A stretch of DNA of 64,000 bases from Hyalangium versicolor (lineage in GTDB: Bacteria; Myxococcota; Myxococcia; Myxococcales; Myxococcaceae), in assembly GCF_020103695.1 (NCBI RefSeq), contig NZ_JAHXBF010000037.1, positions 46,266-110,265 of the forward strand, given 5' to 3'. The position numbers were made by a program, and so were the translations under genes. Position 1 is the first letter of the stretch; the number at the start of each line of letters is the position of its first letter. Under the pieces are notes generated by a model. It was not told the origin of the DNA and ran no database searches. It saw only the letters and a list, made by a program, of their open reading frames with translations. Positions 8,627-16,783 of the stretch are shown here, piece by piece.

Positions 8627-10087
8627 ATGAGTGCCTCCAGTCCCCTCTTCGGCGACCTCCTGCTCAAGCTCGGCATCGTCACGCCCGGCCAGGTCCAGGA
8701 AGCCCTCGCGCTCCAAGCCCTCACTGGCCAGCGTGTGGGCGAGGCCCTCATCTCCCTGGGCTACGTCACCCGCGAACAGATTCAAGACGCGCTCGGCGAG
8801 GCGCTCGGCATCAACAGCGACCGCACCGCCTCGCACCCGCCCCTGGGCGAGCTGCTCGTGGGCATGAAGTACGTCTCCCTCGGCCAGCTCGAAGAGGCGC
8901 TCGCCTTCCAACGCAAGGACGGGCGCAAGCTCGGCGAAATCCTCGTCGAGATGGGCTACTGCACCTACAAGCAAATCTACGAGGCGCTCAGCCTCCAGGG
9001 CCGCATCTCCGGCCGCCAGGAGCCCCCGCGCCCCGCCACCGAGGGCAAGCACCGCGTCATGGTGGTGGATGACAGCCCGCTGGCGTGCGCCTTCGTGCAG
9101 GAGGGCCTCGAGTCGCTGGGCTACGAGGTGCTCTGCTTCGATGATCCGTACAAGGCGCTCGAGCAGGTGAACAAGCTACAGCCGGCCATTGTCCTCAGCG
9201 ACTTGGACATGCCAGGCCTGGACGGAGTGGAGTTGTGCCGGCGGCTGAAGGACGGCCCGGCGCGGCAGGTGCCCGTCATCATCCTCACCGCCAACGACAG
9301 CGAGACGGAGAAGGTGAAGGGGTTGCGCGCCGGTGCGGACGACTACGTCAACAAGTCCGCCTCCATGGACGAGCTGTCCGCGCGCATCGAGAGCGTGATG
9401 CGCCGCACCGGCGAGACGGAGCGCATGCGCCGGTTGTTCGAGCGCTACACGTCCCCCCAGGTGGTGGATGAGATTCTCAAGAGCCCGGACACCGTGGTGC
9501 TCACCGGTGAGAAGCGCGAGGTGACGGTGCTCTTCGCGGACATCCGCAACTTCACCGGGCTGGCCGAGAGCCTCGCGCCTGAAAAAGTCGTCCATGTCCT
9601 CAATGAGGTGCTCGGGCGGCTGTCGGACGCGGTGCTCACCGCGGGCGGTACGTTGGACAAGTTCCTGGGCGACGGGCTCATGGCCGTGTGGGGCGCGCCG
9701 GTGCACCGCACGGATGACGCGCTGCGGGCGCTCCAGGCGGCGAAGATGATGATGGCCGCCATGGAGGAACTGCGCACGCAGGCCCATGTGGAGTGGATGG
9801 CCAACCGGGGTGGCGACCGGCCGCTCGTGCTGGAGCTGGGCATCGGCATCAACTCGGGCGTGGTGGTGGCTGGCAACATCGGCGGCGCCATGCGGACCGA
9901 GTACACGTGCATCGGAGACGCGGTGAACGTGGCCGCACGTTTGTGTGCCCTCGCGGGCCCGGGAGAGATATTGGTGGGAGAACGCACGCGCGAGCTCGTC
10001 CAGGGCCGCGAGATGGCGTTCGAGGAGTTGCCGCCGGTCCGGCTCAAGGGCAAGCAACAGCCCGTGCCGCTCTTCCGCGCGCTGTGA
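8627..10087 (+). CDS. Adenylate cyclase with two MshEN-like domains and a receiver
   Basis: 486 aa from ATG 8627 (the frame opens earlier but the MshEN domain begins at this Met). Residues 5-60 and 65-120 are two copies of the T2SS GspE-N/MshEN fold (LGDLLL.LG...GQ..EAL..Q and LGEILVEMGY), a fold that binds c-di-GMP in some homologues. A CheY-like receiver follows at about 140-260 (VVDDS, LSDLDMPGLDG, and an NK doublet in place of the usual KP). A class III cyclase domain fills about 290-486, with metal Asp in LFADIRNF, DKFLGDGLMAVWG, and CIGDAVNVAARL. The K...D base-selecting pair favours ATP. Predicted role: soluble enzyme making cAMP under control of phosphorylation and possibly c-di-GMP. 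The last point is inference. Confidence 0.85.
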   Translation: MSASSPLFGDLLLKLGIVTPGQVQEALALQALTGQRVGEALISLGYVTREQIQDALGEALGINSDRTASHPPLGELLVGMKYVSLGQLEEALAFQRKDGRKLGEILVEMGYCTYKQIYEALSLQGRISGRQEPPRPATEGKHRVMVVDDSPLACAFVQEGLESLGYEVLCFDDPYKALEQVNKLQPAIVLSDLDMPGLDGVELCRRLKDGPARQVPVIILTANDSETEKVKGLRAGADDYVNKSASMDELSARIESVMRRTGETERMRRLFERYTSPQVVDEILKSPDTVVLTGEKREVTVLFADIRNFTGLAESLAPEKVVHVLNEVLGRLSDAVLTAGGTLDKFLGDGLMAVWGAPVHRTDDALRALQAAKMMMAAMEELRTQAHVEWMANRGGDRPLVLELGIGINSGVVVAGNIGGAMRTEYTCIGDAVNVAARLCALAGPGEILVGERTRELVQGREMAFEELPPVRLKGKQQPVPLFRAL

Positions 10088-10091
10088 AGTC

Positions 10092-10487
10092 ATGAGCGAA
10101 CAATCGAATCCCCCGCGCCCCGCTCCCACCAAGCTCTTCCTGGGAATCGCGGTGGCGGTGGCTCTCGCGGTGACGATGGTGACGGCCGCCTTCCGGCTGC
10201 ACCGCCAGGATCCGTCCTGGGCGCGCATCCACGATGACCTCATCCTGCTGAACTCCGCGCTCGAGAAGTACCACGCCGATCACGGCGTCTATCCCGACGA
10301 GGGCAGTATGTGGGAGGTGCTCGTGCCCAAGTACGTGCCCTCGGTGCCGGTGGATCCGTGGGGCCGCGAGTACATCTACGAGAACAATGGCAACAAGCCG
10401 CTGCTGCTCACCTTCGGGCAGGACGGCGAGCGCGGTGGCACCGGCGCCGAGCAGGATCACCACCAGTTCGACGGCCACGTGCGCTGA
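10092..10487 (+). CDS. GspG-like pseudopilin-domain membrane protein
   Basis: 131 aa, starting 4 bp after the cyclase stop. A single N-terminal transmembrane helix (about residues 15-35, LFLGIAVAVALAVTMVTAAF) is followed by a short globular domain of the type II secretion G-protein type: SALEKYHADHGVYPDEG, WEVLVPKYV, VPVDPWGREYIY, LLTFGQDGERGGTG. A prepilin peptidase site (G followed by F-T-L-x-E) is not seen, so it may be a membrane-anchored relative rather than a processed pseudopilin. Co-transcription with the MshEN-containing cyclase is suggested by the tight spacing; MshEN domains are also best known from type II secretion/pilus ATPases. Confidence 0.75.
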   Translation: MSEQSNPPRPAPTKLFLGIAVAVALAVTMVTAAFRLHRQDPSWARIHDDLILLNSALEKYHADHGVYPDEGSMWEVLVPKYVPSVPVDPWGREYIYENNGNKPLLLTFGQDGERGGTGAEQDHHQFDGHVR

Positions 10488-10611
10488 GCAGCCGAGGGGG
10501 CCAGGGCTCCCCGCGCCGTTCCCGTGTCGGCCATGCGCGACCTGAGGACAGGCTTGCCATCGCTTGTCCGTGCTCGGGATGAGCACCCTGAAGCTGTCGT
10601 AGGAGGTTGCC

Positions 10612-11997
10612 ATGTCCGTCATCTGCGTCACGAACCTGACCCCGCACTCCGTGAGAGCAGGCACCGCCGCGGCGGCGGTCGCGGCCCGGCTCGGAGAGCC
10701 CCTGGCGCTGCACGGCGTGGTCGAGCATGAAGGCTCAGGTGCTGGCGGCTTGCAGGCCGAGGCTCCTCTGAGCGAGCGACTGGAGGCGGAGGCCGAGCGC
10801 CTTCGGGGCCTGGGTGCGGAGGTGCGCACGGTGCTCCACTCGCGGCTCGACGAGGTGATCAGCGACGCGGAGTGCCGCCAGGCCCGGTGGCTGGTGGTGG
10901 CCTCGGAGGGGTGGGGGGCGTCTGCCTGGCGCCGGGGGCCGCTGCCCGAGCGGATCGTGCGCCGCGCCTGCGCTCCGGTGCTGGTGGTGCGCAACGATGG
11001 GGCACTGGTGGAATGGGCTCGGGGAAGGCGGCGGCTGACGGTGATGGTGGGGGTGGACACCTCGGAGGGGGGAGGCGGGCCCAGCGCCTTCCTGCGCTCG
11101 CTGCGCGAGGTGGGGCCGTGCGACATCATCGCCGCGTATGTCTGTTCGCCGCCGGAGGAGCGCGAGCGGCTGGGCATCCACACTCCGGTGCGCGTGGAGT
11201 TGTTGGATCCGGTGGTGCGCGGCATCCAGGCGTTGGATCCGCAGGTGGAGCATGTGCTGCTGCGCGAGGTGCGCGAGCGCGTGGGCGAGTTGCCGGGGGA
11301 GGGGCAGGTGGAGATCCACCTGGAGCCCGGCTACGGGAGACGCGCGGACCATCTGCTGCACGTGGCGCGTGAGCGGAGCGTGGATCTGCTGGTGGTGGGC
11401 ACGCACCAGCGGGCGGGCCTGCAGCGGTGGTGGCACGGCTCGGTGTCCGAGGGGGTGCTGCGCCAGGCCGAGCAGTCCGTGGTGTGCGTGCCGCCTCAGC
11501 CGGTGCGGGCCCGTCCGGCCTTGCCGCCGCGCACGGTGGTGGTGCCGGTGGACTTCAGCGAGGGGAGTCTTCGAGCCATTGCCCAGGCGCGCTCACTGGT
11601 GGCCGAGGGCGGGCGCATCCACCTGCTGCACGTGCACGAGCGGCGGTTGGGGGATCCGGACTGGACGGACCACTACGGCGTGCTGCCCGAGCCGCCCGGT
11701 GAGCACCAGGAGGTGCTGCGCCGGTTGGAGGCGCTGGTACCCGAAGGGGAACTGGCGGTGCGCTGGAGCGTGGAGGGGGTGAGCGCTTCAGACATGGCGC
11801 TCGCGGTGTGCCAGGCGGCCGAGCGAGAGGGGGCCGACATGGTGTGCGTGGCTGCCTCGGAGAGCCGGCTGGGCCATGTGGGCGGGGTGGCGCGAGAGTT
11901 GATGGCGCGGTGTCACCGCCCGGTGATGGTGGTGCCGTCGGCCGCGCCGAGCAGAGAACCCCGGGGGTGGGCCCCCGAGCCCATCCACCCAGGGTGA
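10612..11997 (+). CDS. Triple universal stress protein
   Basis: 461 aa, cytoplasmic, ATG 10612 preceded by AGGAGG at about 10601. Three UspA-like units can be seen: residues 1-128 (ends ACAPVLVVRND), about 135-290 (VMVGVDTSEGG ... DLLVVGTHQRAGLQRWWHGSVSEGVLRQAEQSVVCV) and about 305-445 (TVVVPVDFSEGSLRAIAQA ... MVCVAASESRLGHVGGVARELMARCHRPVMVVPS). The G-x2-H/R...G-S-V-S/A type ATP-binding segment is best kept in the middle unit. Most Usp proteins have one or two units, so three is less common. A stress-protective role is family knowledge; the signal sensed is unknown. Confidence 0.8.
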   Translation: MSVICVTNLTPHSVRAGTAAAAVAARLGEPLALHGVVEHEGSGAGGLQAEAPLSERLEAEAERLRGLGAEVRTVLHSRLDEVISDAECRQARWLVVASEGWGASAWRRGPLPERIVRRACAPVLVVRNDGALVEWARGRRRLTVMVGVDTSEGGGGPSAFLRSLREVGPCDIIAAYVCSPPEERERLGIHTPVRVELLDPVVRGIQALDPQVEHVLLREVRERVGELPGEGQVEIHLEPGYGRRADHLLHVARERSVDLLVVGTHQRAGLQRWWHGSVSEGVLRQAEQSVVCVPPQPVRARPALPPRTVVVPVDFSEGSLRAIAQARSLVAEGGRIHLLHVHERRLGDPDWTDHYGVLPEPPGEHQEVLRRLEALVPEGELAVRWSVEGVSASDMALAVCQAAEREGADMVCVAASESRLGHVGGVARELMARCHRPVMVVPSAAPSREPRGWAPEPIHPG

Positions 11998-12123
11998 AAA
12001 TCCGTCCAGCCTGGATTCTAGAGGCCGGGAAATCGGCCTGATAGAAGTGTGAGGCATTCGACGGCCAACCCGCTGGGGCGTTAGACTGGACCCGACCTCT
12101 TTTTCCGGGAAGGAAGGTCTGAC

Positions 12124-12714
12124 GTGCTGATACCGCGCGGCTATCGCGAAGAGGAGCTCGTCTCCAACCGCGCTTCGTTGTTGCTCTATGGGGGGACGGA
12201 GGAGGAGCGGCGTGCATGGGCGCAGGAGGCGGCGCACCATTTCGAGCACGAGGGAGCGCTCATCGAAGTTCGTCAGGCAGCGGAGTTATCCGAGGCGCTC
12301 AAGCGTCCCAAGGGCGTAGTGCTCGTCTGGGACGTGTCGAAGCTGGGGCTGGAGGCACAGGGGAACATCCTGCGGTGCCTGCAGATGCAGGAGGAGCGGC
12401 CGAAGCTGGTGTTGGGGATGACGGGTTCGGCGGACTCGGCGCTGGAGCGCGGGGCACTGCGAGAGGATCTGCACTACCGGTTGCACCAGGCGCAGGTGGA
12501 TCTGACGGTGCCGGGGTTGCGAGAGGCGCTGAAGAAGCGCTGGGCGGTGCTGGCGGAGCAACGCGCGGTGAAGGAAGCGGCCGAGCGCGAGGCAGCCGAG
12601 AGTGAGCGTCAGGCGGCCCTGGTGCGCAAGCCGGGCACGGTGACGCGGTTGGCTCCGCAGCAGCGCAAGGTGCAGTCCTCGAAGGCAGCTCCGCGCAAGG
12701 CCAGCCGCAGGTAG
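12124..12714 (+). CDS. Degenerate sigma-54 activator AAA-domain-like protein
   Basis: 196 aa with GTG start 12124 and a strong GGAAGGAAGG upstream. The middle part has the ghost of an enhancer-binding-protein AAA+ domain: GVVLVWDVSKLGLEAQGNIL in the place of the Walker B/L1 region, LQMQEERPKLVLGMTGSAD like the sensor strand, and LREDLHYRLHQAQVDLTVPGL, matching the FREDLYYRL...PPLR motif. There is no Walker A, no GAFTGA loop and no HTH. The tail is basic and Ala-rich (about residues 140-196). It probably cannot hydrolyse ATP; a role as a regulatory decoy or adaptor for sigma-54 activators is inference. Confidence 0.55.
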   Translation: MLIPRGYREEELVSNRASLLLYGGTEEERRAWAQEAAHHFEHEGALIEVRQAAELSEALKRPKGVVLVWDVSKLGLEAQGNILRCLQMQEERPKLVLGMTGSADSALERGALREDLHYRLHQAQVDLTVPGLREALKKRWAVLAEQRAVKEAAEREAAESERQAALVRKPGTVTRLAPQQRKVQSSKAAPRKASRR

Positions 12715-12729
12715 CGAGCCGGAGAGGCA

Positions 12730-12799
12730 CGGTGTCCGGCGAGTCTGGCCCAACTGGTACTACAGGCATACCAGTTGGCTGGTACTCGCCGGGACACGG
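12730..12799. terminator. Long imperfect stem-loop between convergent genes
   Basis: A perfect 10-bp inverted repeat (CCAACTGGTA at 12750-12759 and its complement at 12769-12778, 9-nt loop) sits inside a second, outer inverted repeat (about 12731-12744 with 12783-12797, one extra base). The whole folds as a stem-loop of about 70 nt. It lies between the plus gene ending at 12714 and the minus gene ending at 12991, so a bidirectional terminator is the simplest reading. An operator is also possible because the inner palindrome is only half GC. Confidence 0.45.
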
Positions 12800-12990
12800 G
12801 CAGGAGCCCGGTGACGCAGGCATGGACGCGGACCCACGGTCCATGGCGCACAGGTCGCGGGCCCCTCGTCTCGGTGCGGGTCCCCCCGTCGGCTGACGGG
12901 TCCTCCCGCACCGGCCGTCCCGCTCTTCCAGGGGACACGGCTCAACTGCCCGGAGTGGATTCGTGAATGCCACTCCCGAGATGGCGCGGA

Positions 12991-13539
12991 TCAGCGGCCG
13001 GTATGGCGGTGCTTCTGTCCGCGCTTCACCTTGAACCCAGGAGCCTGCGCCGCTGCCTTGGAGCGCTTGGGGGCAGCTCCCGGCATCGTCTTGCGGCCCG
13101 CCTCCCGGAGTGCCACGGGCTGGGTCTCGGTGTTCACGCGGCGGCTCTTGGTGGAAGCACCCACGGCGCTCCTCGTCGCCGGAGCCTTCTTCATCACCAC
13201 GTCCTTGAGGGACTGCTCCCGGATGACATCCTGCTTGGGTGCACGCGCCGTGGTGCGCGAGACCTTCGCCGGAGCCTTCGGCGCGGCAGCCTGGATGGGC
13301 TCGCTGGCCGGAGCGGCCTTCTGGCCCATCATGGACTCCTCCGTGGTGCGGACCTTGGGAGCGCGACGGCCCAGCTTCTCCTGGAGCTTGTCCACCGTCT
13401 TCACCGCGGCCACCGTCGTCTCCACCAGCGCGCGCGCCCCGCGAGTGCCGGCCTTCGCCGCTACCTCCACGCCCCGCGTGCTCACCTTCGCCGCCGCCTT
13501 CTTCACCTTGTCCACCAGTCCACGCCTGAGTGTCGCCAT
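12991..13539 (-). CDS. Lys/Ala/Arg-rich basic protein, histone-H1-like composition
   Basis: 182 aa from ATG 13539 (GAGGAT upstream; the frame is open further 5' but only as the shadow of the macro-domain gene). The protein is strongly basic and low in hydrophobics. The N-terminal 60 residues look helical (VDKVKKAAAKVSTRGVEVAA, TVAAVKTVDKLQEKLGRR). The rest is disordered, Lys-Ala-Pro rich, ending KVKRGQKHRHTGR. Composition suggests nucleic-acid binding, as in bacterial H1-like proteins, but no defined domain is visible. No membrane segment or signal peptide is present. Confidence 0.6.
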   Translation of the reverse strand: MATLRRGLVDKVKKAAAKVSTRGVEVAAKAGTRGARALVETTVAAVKTVDKLQEKLGRRAPKVRTTEESMMGQKAAPASEPIQAAAPKAPAKVSRTTARAPKQDVIREQSLKDVVMKKAPATRSAVGASTKSRRVNTETQPVALREAGRKTMPGAAPKRSKAAAQAPGFKVKRGQKHRHTGR

Positions 13540-13689
13540 GTCATCCTCGGGATTTGGGAAGCCATTTCGCTTCGGCGAAAGGTAGTCACGCGCCGACCCG
13601 CGTGAAGCCGGGGGACAGCCTGCCCGCCTGCTGTCACACTCCAGGGAAGCACACTGTCCGCTACGCACCTTTCGAGAGAGGTGAATGAC

Positions 13690-14232
13690 ATGAGCGACTC
13701 GCGGCTCGAACTCATCCAGGGCGACATCACGAAGATCTCCTCGGATGCCATCGTCAACGCCGCCAACACCTCCCTCCTCGGCGGCGGAGGCGTGGACGGC
13801 GCCATCCACCGAGCCGCGGGCCCCGAACTGGTGATGGAGTGCCGCATGCTCAACGGCTGCCCCACCGGCGAGGCGCGCATCACCCGGGGTTACAAGCTTC
13901 CCGCACGCCACGTCATCCACACCGTCGGCCCGCGCTGGCAGGGCGGAGGACGAAGCGAGGCAGGCTATCTCGCCCGCTGCTACCAGAGCGTCTTCGCGCT
14001 CGTGGAGAAACACGGGCTGCGCTCGGTGGTCTTTCCCTCCATCTCCACGGGCATCTTTGGCTATCCCATCGAGAAGGCCTCGCGAATCGCCCTGCGGGAG
14101 ATCCACGCCGCGCTCCAGCGGCTGCCCCAGTTGGAGAAGGTGACGGTGGTCCTCTTCACCCCGTGGGACCTGGAGGTGTACCAGCGAGCCCTGGCCGGCG
14201 AGCCCGAGCCGGCAGGGGAACTCGGACGATGA
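13690..14232 (+). CDS. Macro-domain protein, O-acetyl-ADP-ribose deacetylase-like
   Basis: About 180 aa from ATG 13690 (GAGAGG upstream; a GTG at 13681 is an alternative). It is a full single-domain MacroD/YmdB-type protein: LIQGDITKISSDAIVNAANT, SLLGGGGVDGAIHRAAGP, GEARITRGYKLPARHVIHTVGP and FPSISTGIFGYP are the expected ADP-ribose binding signatures. The Asn-Ala-Ala-Asn and GGGGVDGAIH loops needed for catalysis are intact. Predicted reaction: hydrolysis of O-acetyl-ADP-ribose or removal of mono-ADP-ribose from proteins. It overlaps the next gene by ATGA, so the two are probably made together. Confidence 0.88.
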   Translation: MSDSRLELIQGDITKISSDAIVNAANTSLLGGGGVDGAIHRAAGPELVMECRMLNGCPTGEARITRGYKLPARHVIHTVGPRWQGGGRSEAGYLARCYQSVFALVEKHGLRSVVFPSISTGIFGYPIEKASRIALREIHAALQRLPQLEKVTVVLFTPWDLEVYQRALAGEPEPAGELGR

Positions 14233-15059
14233 CGTCTCCGGAGCGCCGTACGCGGGGACGGACCGCACGCTCCCGGCTCCGGGCGCTCGATGCCTATCTG
14301 TGCCGGTGCGAGCGCCCACTGCTGGAACGCCAGGACGGATCCTGGCGCGAAGCCGCCTTTCTCGACGTCGGCTTCGGCGAGCACCCGTGGACCACGCTGG
14401 AGAGCGCCGAGGCCTTCCGGGAGCTGAACCCCTCGCTGCCCGTCATCGGAGTGGAAGCCGATGAAGGCCGAGCCGCCGTCGCAGTGCGCCACGAGGACTC
14501 ACTCACGCGGTTCCGTCACGGAGGCTTCGATTGGGCCTCCACGGCGAGTCAGCCCACGAGGCTGGTACGCGCGATGAACATCCTGCGCCAGTACCGCCCC
14601 GAGGACGTGGAGACGGCCCACGCGGAATTGGGCTGGGCGCTGCTGCCGGGAGGCCTGGTGGTGGAGGGCAGCACGGACACCCAGGGAGGTATCACCGTGG
14701 CCTACCTGCTGCGGCGCACTCCCGAGGGCCTCACCCGCGAGGCCCTGCTCTTTCACACGGACTTCCACCACGGCTTCGCCCCACTGCTCTTCCGGGACTG
14801 GCTCCCCAGGGACTTGCGTCGCCGGGTGCAGCCCGAGGAGCCCATCCACGTCTTCTTCACCGCCTGGACGCAGGCCTGGACCGAGGCTCGGGAGCACGGC
14901 GCCTGGGAGCCGAAGAGTGCCTTCCGGGAAGGTGCCCTCCGTCTCGCCGCCTCCACGGGAGCCGTGGCCACCGAGCCCTGGCTGCTGGAGAACGGTTACC
15001 TGCGGTGGCAGCCCCCCAGCGGCGTGCCCCGCCCCAACCCCGAGTCACCCCCTATATAA
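14229..15059 (+). CDS. SAM-dependent methyltransferase-like protein
   Basis: 276 aa. ATG 14229 overlaps the TGA of the macro-domain gene. A Rossmann motif I-like segment (AAFLDVGFGEHPWTTLE) and motif II (LPVIGVEADEGR) fit a class I methyltransferase. Later RAMNILRQYRPEDV and LLPGGLVVEGSTD match the post-motif layout of that fold. The rest is unassigned. The substrate is not evident. Coupling to a macro-domain protein suggests a shared nucleotide or protein-modification pathway, which is inference. Its stop codon lies inside the 3' end of the convergent permease gene (15-bp overlap). Confidence 0.65.
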   Translation: MTSPERRTRGRTARSRLRALDAYLCRCERPLLERQDGSWREAAFLDVGFGEHPWTTLESAEAFRELNPSLPVIGVEADEGRAAVAVRHEDSLTRFRHGGFDWASTASQPTRLVRAMNILRQYRPEDVETAHAELGWALLPGGLVVEGSTDTQGGITVAYLLRRTPEGLTREALLFHTDFHHGFAPLLFRDWLPRDLRRRVQPEEPIHVFFTAWTQAWTEAREHGAWEPKSAFREGALRLAASTGAVATEPWLLENGYLRWQPPSGVPRPNPESPPI

Positions 15060-15608
15060 GGAGGCGCGAGCCTCCCTCGAGGCCCACAGCTCGGGCGGGG
15101 TCACCGGCTCCGGCTCCGGCTCCGGCTCCGCGGCGCCAATCCGCACCCGGCGCACCAGCGAGCCCATCGGCTCATAGAGCCAACCGCACAGCCACCAGAA
15201 CGGCGCGTAGTCCAGGCGGATCAGCCCGTTCACGTTCCACGGAGACGCTGAGTAGTCCCACGGGCAGCGTCCAATGGCCGCCACCAGCACCGCCCCCGCC
15301 ACGTACTCCACCGCGAAGCACACCGCCATGCCCACCAGCGCCCGCGTCGCACGGCTCAGTCCGACGCGCTGCAGCATCCCCGTGAGCCGCTCGCCCAACA
15401 GCAGCCCCGCGCCCCAGATGGGGTGCATCCACAGGTACGAGTACCCCATCAACCTCAGGTCCCCCACCCCCGTGGCCAGGTCCAACACCGAGGTGAAGAG
15501 GCACTCGATGCACCACCCCAGCAGCCCGTAGACGATGAACCGCCCGAGCCACCCCAAGCGCTGATCGCCGGGTCCGATCTGACAGGTTGTGTCCCCCCCA
15601 CCCCTCAT
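15045..15608 (-). CDS. Putative ABC transporter permease, CmpB/PF06541-like membrane protein
   Basis: 187 aa from ATG 15608 (GGGAGG upstream). Four hydrophobic segments are visible (about residues 22-42, 55-75, 88-115, 135-150). The conserved run FAVEYVAGAVLV, GRCPWDYS, NVNGLIRLDYAPFWWLCGW and YSYLWMHPIWG matches the PF06541 putative ABC-transporter type IV family. No ATPase partner is encoded nearby, so its transport role is unproven. A Glu-Pro repeat (EPEPEPEP) lies in the tail. Confidence 0.7.
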   Translation of the reverse strand: MRGGGDTTCQIGPGDQRLGWLGRFIVYGLLGWCIECLFTSVLDLATGVGDLRLMGYSYLWMHPIWGAGLLLGERLTGMLQRVGLSRATRALVGMAVCFAVEYVAGAVLVAAIGRCPWDYSASPWNVNGLIRLDYAPFWWLCGWLYEPMGSLVRRVRIGAAEPEPEPEPVTPPELWASREARASLYRG

Positions 15609-15767
15609 CCGCGCCTCCCACGCCTCTCGTGGCGTGAGAGAACATGGGTTTCACCCCCTACCCACCGCAAGACGTCCCATGGACAGTGTCTTGCGCAAGG
15701 TCGGAATTCCCGGGCAGACTGTTAACCCCCAGTCGCTCTCTCCAACACAATCCCCCGGAGTTCGAAC

Positions 15768-16190
15768 ATGTCCCAGGACACCGCCCCCCGCCCCAAGCGT
15801 GGTCTCAAGCGTCCCGTCGAAGTCGTCCGCGCCGAGCTGCTCAAGGATGCGGACACCAAGCGCATCGCCAAGGCGGTGGGCATGGAGCTCGAGGCCTATG
15901 TGGAGCTGGTACTCCAGTACGCCCAGGACAAGGACAAGGAGCCCGTGCTCGACGTGGCCACGGACGAGGACCTGCAGGCCAACGGCTTCAGCACCCCGTC
16001 CGCCGAGGACGTCGCCAACTTCCTCATCAAGGGCGCCAAGGGTGAACTGGGCGTCAACCAGGAGTTCGAGAAGTCCGGCTTCGAGAACTCCAAGGGCCCC
16101 AAGGGGCCGTCCCTGGCGGGCTCCCCGACTGGGGAAGTCCCCAAGGGCGACCCGTCCCTGATGGACCAGGTGAAGAAGGGACGTAACTAG
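15768..16190 (+). CDS. Hypothetical charged cytoplasmic protein
   Basis: 140 aa, ATG 15768 with CGGAG upstream, no signal peptide or membrane helix. The N-terminal half is helical (RGLKRPVEVVRAELLKDADT, IAKAVGMELEAYVELVLQYA) followed by VLDVATDEDLQANGF. The C-terminal third is Gly/Pro/Lys rich and looks disordered. I do not recognise a family. Codon use matches the neighbours, which supports it as a real gene. Confidence 0.65.
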   Translation: MSQDTAPRPKRGLKRPVEVVRAELLKDADTKRIAKAVGMELEAYVELVLQYAQDKDKEPVLDVATDEDLQANGFSTPSAEDVANFLIKGAKGELGVNQEFEKSGFENSKGPKGPSLAGSPTGEVPKGDPSLMDQVKKGRN

Positions 16191-16204
16191 TCGGCTCGCT
16201 CGCA

Positions 16205-16249
16205 GTGAAAAAAATGATCGGGAAATAGGCGGGTAGGAAACCTTTTCAC
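16205..16249. other. AT-rich intergenic inverted repeat upstream of the amphipathic protein gene
   Basis: GTGAAAA (16205-16211) and TTTTCAC (16243-16249) form 7-bp arms around a 31-nt centre, in a stretch (16195-16312) much richer in A/T than the rest of the window. It could terminate the preceding gene or be part of the promoter/leader of the next one; the sequence alone does not decide. Confidence 0.35.
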
Positions 16250-16312
16250 GCCCCCCCCGATAACCTCTTTGTACCTTCACTCTCTCCAAAAAATTCGAAA
16301 GCGAGCCAAGTC

Positions 16313-16747
16313 ATGGGCCTCTTTTCCTCCATCAAGAATGCGTTCAAGGCTGTCGGCGACATCGCGGGCAAGGTTGGCGGCATCGCCAGCAAGGTTGCCA
16401 ACATCGGCAGCAAGGTGCTCGGCGTCATCAGCAAGCCCCTGTCCGAGCTCACCAAGCCCATCAAGGACCTGGTCGGCAAGTTCGCTGACAAGCTCCCCTT
16501 CGGTCTGAACAAGATCGTCAAGCCCTTCGCTGACAAGTTCATCGACGGCGCCGCCAGCTTCCTGAACAAGAACGTGCTGGGCGGCATCGGCGGCCTGGCG
16601 GGCGCGGCCAAGACGGTGGGCGACATCACCAACATCGCCGAGACGGTCGGCGGCGTGGCCAACAAGGTCGGCGCGTTCTCCAACGACATCGCCACCGGCA
16701 ACTGGCAGCAGCTGATCGCCCACGCGCAGGGCGCCCTGGTGGAGTGA
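16313..16747 (+). CDS. Lys/Gly/Ala-rich amphipathic helical protein of unknown function
   Basis: 144 aa, ATG 16313. There is no signal peptide, but the whole chain is built of short amphipathic segments with glycine spacing: VGDIAGKVGGIASKVANIGS, then KFADKLPFGLNKIVKPFADK, then GGIGGLAGAAKTVGDITNIA, then VGGVANKVGAF. Lysines recur on one face and small residues allow close packing, as in pore-forming or membrane-coating peptides and some phage structural proteins. It is flanked by its own AT-rich leader and a strong terminator, so it is a monocistronic gene that may be highly expressed. No family recognised. Confidence 0.7.
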   Translation: MGLFSSIKNAFKAVGDIAGKVGGIASKVANIGSKVLGVISKPLSELTKPIKDLVGKFADKLPFGLNKIVKPFADKFIDGAASFLNKNVLGGIGGLAGAAKTVGDITNIAETVGGVANKVGAFSNDIATGNWQQLIAHAQGALVE

Positions 16748-16783
16748 GACTCCCCCGCCTGAACAAGGCGCGTTGAACACTCT

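Noticed and set aside
9176..10243. 355-aa minus-strand ORF opposite the cyclase
   Set aside because: Compositionally biased shadow; the cyclase motifs on the plus strand are unambiguous.
12766..12980. Short ORFs beside the 12.73-kb hairpin
   Set aside because: Arg/Pro/Gly-rich on both strands, typical for non-coding GC-rich DNA; no start signals.
13540..14319. N-terminal extension of the basic protein frame to 14319
   Set aside because: The added 260 residues lie antisense to the macro-domain gene and have shadow composition; the ATG at 13539 has a proper Shine-Dalgarno.
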